A stretch of 64,000 nt of DNA from Rhizobium sp. RU20A (lineage in GTDB: Bacteria; Pseudomonadota; Alphaproteobacteria; Rhizobiales; Rhizobiaceae): positions 1 to 64,000 of the forward strand of contig NZ_FTMB01000008.1 of assembly GCF_900155885.1 (NCBI RefSeq), read 5' to 3'. The notes beneath the pieces are model-generated. The model was not told the DNA's origin and did not search any database. It saw only the letters and a program-made list of their open reading frames with translations. Positions 61,313-64,000 of the stretch are shown in pieces. Position 1 is the first letter of the stretch. Each line of letters opens with the position of its first letter. Position numbers and translations under genes: made by a program.

Positions 61313-61330
61313 GCATCCTGTATACAATGC
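61313..61330. promoter_or_regulatory. Candidate GntR operator TGTATACA
   Basis: A perfect 8-base palindrome TGTATACA (61319-61326) lies directly upstream of the regulator start and is flanked by GCAT and ATGC. TTGTATAC-like sites are typical of FCD/GntR regulators. Confidence 0.6.
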
Positions 61331-61810
61331 AAGCTTCCTTTTCTGCTGCTGCCCCGCAGACAGCCAAGTTGTCCCTAACCACCTTGAATAGCAGCGAACG
61401 TCGGGAAAGTGCACAGGCGCCGTGAAAGGCCTCGTGTTGCGGTTCCTCCGGCAAAACCGGAGCCAGGGTTTCTTTGGTCAAAAACGACGACTCGCGTGTG
61501 GTCGAAAAGCGGCATTCTCGGCAGCCTCTTCGCGTCGTCTGCGTCCTCTGGTGCGCCGTCTCCAGCTTGCTCGCCTGGATGCCATGGCAATACGGCGCAA
61601 CCGAACCGGGCTTCACGATCTAGCGCTCTCCGCCGGAGACCTGAGAATTGAGGAGATTAGAAATTAGGACAGTCTAGAGATTTGTTCTATAATTAGATCT
61701 TATGCTAGGCACTCCGCTCTGTACGTTAGCACTCGGAGTTTTAGCTACTTTGAGGGTATAATCGACAGGAAGCGGGTTCGATTTCCATCAGGGCAAAGAC
61801 AACCGGCAGG
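61331..61810. other. Intergenic region upstream of the GntR regulator
   Basis: No supported gene. It presumably contains the promoter of the catabolic cluster. A plus-strand frame at 61422-61667 was considered and rejected. Confidence 0.4.
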
Positions 61811-61850
61811 GCCCATGCAGATGCGGGGCTTGGTTTGCATCTGCATGGGC
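61811..61850. terminator. Perfect 14-bp stem-loop downstream of the recombinase gene
   Basis: GCCCATGCAGATGC (61811-61824) pairs exactly with GCATCTGCATGGGC (61837-61850) around a 12-base loop. It lies 28 bases after the stop of the minus-strand recombinase gene, where a terminator is expected. There is no T-tract on either strand, so a recombination or protein-binding site is also possible. Confidence 0.5.
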
Positions 61851-61878
61851 GATGTGGGTCAGCTATTGATCCGAGCGG

Positions 61879-64000
61879 CTATGCGGCTTCCCAAACCTGA
61901 TTGAGGATCTTTGCCGCAAGCGCCGCCTTGTCCTGCGGCAAGAATCGGCCGTAGTGCTGCTGAACGACATCCGGGGTGTCCTGGATTGCATAACTCGCCT
62001 GCTCATATGACCCGGTCTGCTTGAGGATATGCGTTGCCAGAATATCCCGAAGATTGTGCGGTCCGTGCGGGAGCAATCCCTTGATCGCGCCGCGGCCGGT
62101 ATAGGGATTGTAGATGCCGTAGCGTTGGATCACGGTTCGCCAGGCTTCATAGAATTTGGCGGAATCGTATGCCGCGTCCAGGCTGGTTGTCTTCACCGTC
62201 TTGACGAACAGGGTGCCAGGATCCTTCGCGGAACCAAGCAGCACACCTCGGTGGCGACCGATATAGGCCTCGAGGTATTTGTAGAGGTCGAGCAAATTCG
62301 GCAGGATCAGGCGAAACGGCTTCTGTCCGAAGAATGACGAGCCTGAGTTCTTAAAGGCGATTGATGGGATGAGAACCTCCCATCCATTTTCTCGATCGCT
62401 CCAGCGTAGTTCGCCGCATTTCATATCCTCCAGCCGCCGCTCTGAAGTCGGGAAATGCCCGCGTGGGCATAAGCGAAGCTGGCGAAGGTTCTTTTGCCGA
62501 AGTCCCAGATGCAGGCCGAGGCGCAGCAAAAGGAAAGAGCGGACCGCTTCGGCTGCTGCCCGAGGATAACGATTTTCATCCGGCATACGCTTCAGGATCT
62601 CATCTGTGATCTTGCGGTATTCCGACAGCGGGCTGTCTGCTTCAAGAACCACCATGATCGGCTCGAACGGATCGCGGTGCACGCGCACAACACGCTGGAT
62701 TTCCTTCGAGCGATTGGCAGCGTGCCGGTGAAGTGCGTCGCAGGCGCCGTGCCAGTCGCGTGCTGCAAATTCTATCTCCTCCGGCGCGATCAGCCCTTCG
62801 ATTGGCTGAACCCTCTTCAGGAGCTCCGGATGCTGGCGGATCCAGCCCACCTCCGCCCGCGTGACAGCTTGCGCCACCATCAGCATGTCTTCTTCCCATT
62901 TTGTGTAGAAGCCGCGGCGCTGCTCCCGCCATTGGAGGTACCAGTCCCAAACGCCCGGGAAGATCAACAGGCCAAAGGTTAGTTGGCTGAGCGGCACACC
63001 GCGCCCTTTGACGACGCTGGCGGGTGAGGCAGCAAGTGCACCGAACATGAGGCCGAGATGCTCAACCTTCTGGGATGCGGTTTCCTCTCCCCAAACTCCA
63101 TTTCGTTGGAAGCCGATTGCGGTCAGCGTCGATGTCTTGAAGCGGATCAGATCGGCCATCTCCATAGCCAACCGCGGCGGCGCATCGACGACGCCGGACA
63201 GGAGATCAGGATCTTCAAAGGCCTCGGGATTGTGGCTCGTGCTGTCCGGGTTCATTTGCGGTCGTGCAGACAGGGTGCCTCCGCCATAGGTGATCCCCGG
63301 AAATCGTATTGCATAACGCTGTTTGGTTGCCGCCGCCTGGTAGCGACGATAGTCGGTTGAGCCCGAGATAATAACCCGGCGCACCCATTCGATGATTTCC
63401 TCCCGTTTGGAGAACGGCAAGCTGCTGAAATTGTCCGGAAGGTGCCATGCAAGTCGTCGCCGCTCCGCAGCGCTGATGTCGCCCATATCATGGCCGTATA
63501 GGGAGCGGGATTGGTGCGGCAGCTTCGCTTTGAAATAGCCCTGTCCCAGTCGGTAGCGCCGCTCGATACGGGACAGGATCTCGAAGCTTGTCAGAGATCG
63601 CGGCACGCGCTCGCCCTGAACCCACGACAGCAGAGTCTTGTCATCGAACGTCTCGCCCAGGCGAACGACGGCGCGGTAAAGCTGCCAGTAGCTCTCGCCG
63701 AACCGGCGCATGTGATAAACGAGGGCATCGTGGAAGCTGGTTGGATCATCGGTTGCTTCGAACAATGGCTCAGGGAAAGGACTGATTGGTTTCGGTTGTG
63801 GTCCCCTCGGCACTGACGAAGAGGCAGCCGGGGTCTTGTCGGAGAGGATCTGTTGCGGCCTGGAGCGCGTGACAGTTTCCGACTTGCGGGGAACGGTATT
63901 GCGCGATTTCGTGCGTGTTTTCGTTGACTGGATGTCATCGGCGGCAGGCGGTTCTCCGAGCCAGCGGATAATCGCGTCCAGTCCCGGACGGAGCGCCTTC
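61879..64000 (-). CDS. Large tyrosine-recombinase-like protein (5' end outside the window)
   Basis: At least 707 residues; the frame is open to the right edge, so the start is not visible (a GTG at 63813 is probably internal). The C-terminal third looks like a tyrosine recombinase: Arg in LRLGLHLGLRQKNLRQLRL, the H-x-x-R box in LPHGPHNLRDILATHILKQTG and a candidate nucleophile in VVQQHYGRFLPQDKAAL. The N-terminal part (DALVYHMRRFGESYWQLYRAVVRLGETFDDKTLLSWVQGERVPRSL) reads like an HTH/XRE-type region, followed by helical sequence of unknown function. Large recombinases of this kind are often found in groups on mobile elements; more of the element may lie beyond the window. Confidence 0.7.
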   Translation of the reverse strand, partial: KALRPGLDAIIRWLGEPPAADDIQSTKTRTKSRNTVPRKSETVTRSRPQQILSDKTPAASSSVPRGPQPKPISPFPEPLFEATDDPTSFHDALVYHMRRFGESYWQLYRAVVRLGETFDDKTLLSWVQGERVPRSLTSFEILSRIERRYRLGQGYFKAKLPHQSRSLYGHDMGDISAAERRRLAWHLPDNFSSLPFSKREEIIEWVRRVIISGSTDYRRYQAAATKQRYAIRFPGITYGGGTLSARPQMNPDSTSHNPEAFEDPDLLSGVVDAPPRLAMEMADLIRFKTSTLTAIGFQRNGVWGEETASQKVEHLGLMFGALAASPASVVKGRGVPLSQLTFGLLIFPGVWDWYLQWREQRRGFYTKWEEDMLMVAQAVTRAEVGWIRQHPELLKRVQPIEGLIAPEEIEFAARDWHGACDALHRHAANRSKEIQRVVRVHRDPFEPIMVVLEADSPLSEYRKITDEILKRMPDENRYPRAAAEAVRSFLLLRLGLHLGLRQKNLRQLRLCPRGHFPTSERRLEDMKCGELRWSDRENGWEVLIPSIAFKNSGSSFFGQKPFRLILPNLLDLYKYLEAYIGRHRGVLLGSAKDPGTLFVKTVKTTSLDAAYDSAKFYEAWRTVIQRYGIYNPYTGRGAIKGLLPHGPHNLRDILATHILKQTGSYEQASYAIQDTPDVVQQHYGRFLPQDKAALAAKILNQVWEAA

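Noticed and set aside
61422-61667. Small plus-strand frame with Arg-rich sequence upstream of the GntR regulator
   Set aside because: It superficially recalls DUF1127-type small proteins but lacks their core motif and a ribosome site.

Overview
The window is part of a repABC-type replicon (large plasmid or chromid) from an alphaproteobacterium, almost certainly Rhizobiaceae. The evidence is a complete repA-repB-repC cassette with a counter-transcribed RNA between repB and repC, a RHE_PE00001-type plasmid protein beside it, GC-rich coding sequence throughout, and two long catabolic operons with ABC transporters of the kind rhizobial plasmids carry. No rRNA, tRNA or CRISPR array was seen. Genes run off both edges of the window.

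Layout. 1-842: 3' part of an alpha/beta hydrolase. 1062-4359: an IS21-family element whose right end sits inside a truncated IS3-family element. 4799-8923: a compact four-gene block with a PD-(D/E)XK-like protein, a small protein, a soluble AAA+ ATPase, and an M41 (FtsH-type) metallopeptidase whose N-terminus carries the AAA lid; it reads as a split, membrane-free FtsH. 8933-10141: non-coding and decayed sequence, including a degenerate copy of a repeat unit that recurs intact at 20452-21150. 10142-18607 (minus strand): a sugar-type ABC transporter with a phosphotriesterase-like hydrolase, a glutamine-amidotransferase-like protein, a PfkB kinase, a BtpA/SgcQ barrel protein and an M20 carbamoylase/amidohydrolase, preceded by a cupin-XRE regulator with a tandem palindromic operator. 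18881-25009: a secreted orphan protein and plasmid accessory genes (DUF3102-like, DUF1281/YubB-like, unknowns).

25184-29041 is the replication/partition core. Next come a tyrosine recombinase translationally coupled to a VapBC toxin-antitoxin module (29068-30868) and the RHE_PE00001 protein. 32414-47163 is a plus-strand anti-phage defence island with three units: a SIR2 NADase followed by a large helical protein (possibly a split Dsr1-like system), a type I Mokosh pair (kinase-like/SF1 helicase plus PLD nuclease), and a complete Qat system (qatABCD). A decayed copy of the 3' end of the RHE_PE00001 gene lies between the first and second units.

47517-61298 (minus strand) is a second catabolic cluster: GntR regulator, proline racemase/hydroxyproline epimerase, polar amino-acid ABC transporter, two aldehyde dehydrogenases, GMC oxidoreductase, HpcH/HpaI aldolase, D-amino-acid-dehydrogenase-like flavoprotein, D-2-hydroxyacid dehydrogenase and glycerate 2-kinase. 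Together these could take up and epimerise an amino acid, oxidise it, and feed C3 products into glycolysis as 2-phosphoglycerate. The right edge (61879-64000) is an incomplete large tyrosine-recombinase-like protein.

All family assignments come from reading motifs by eye. No database search was run.
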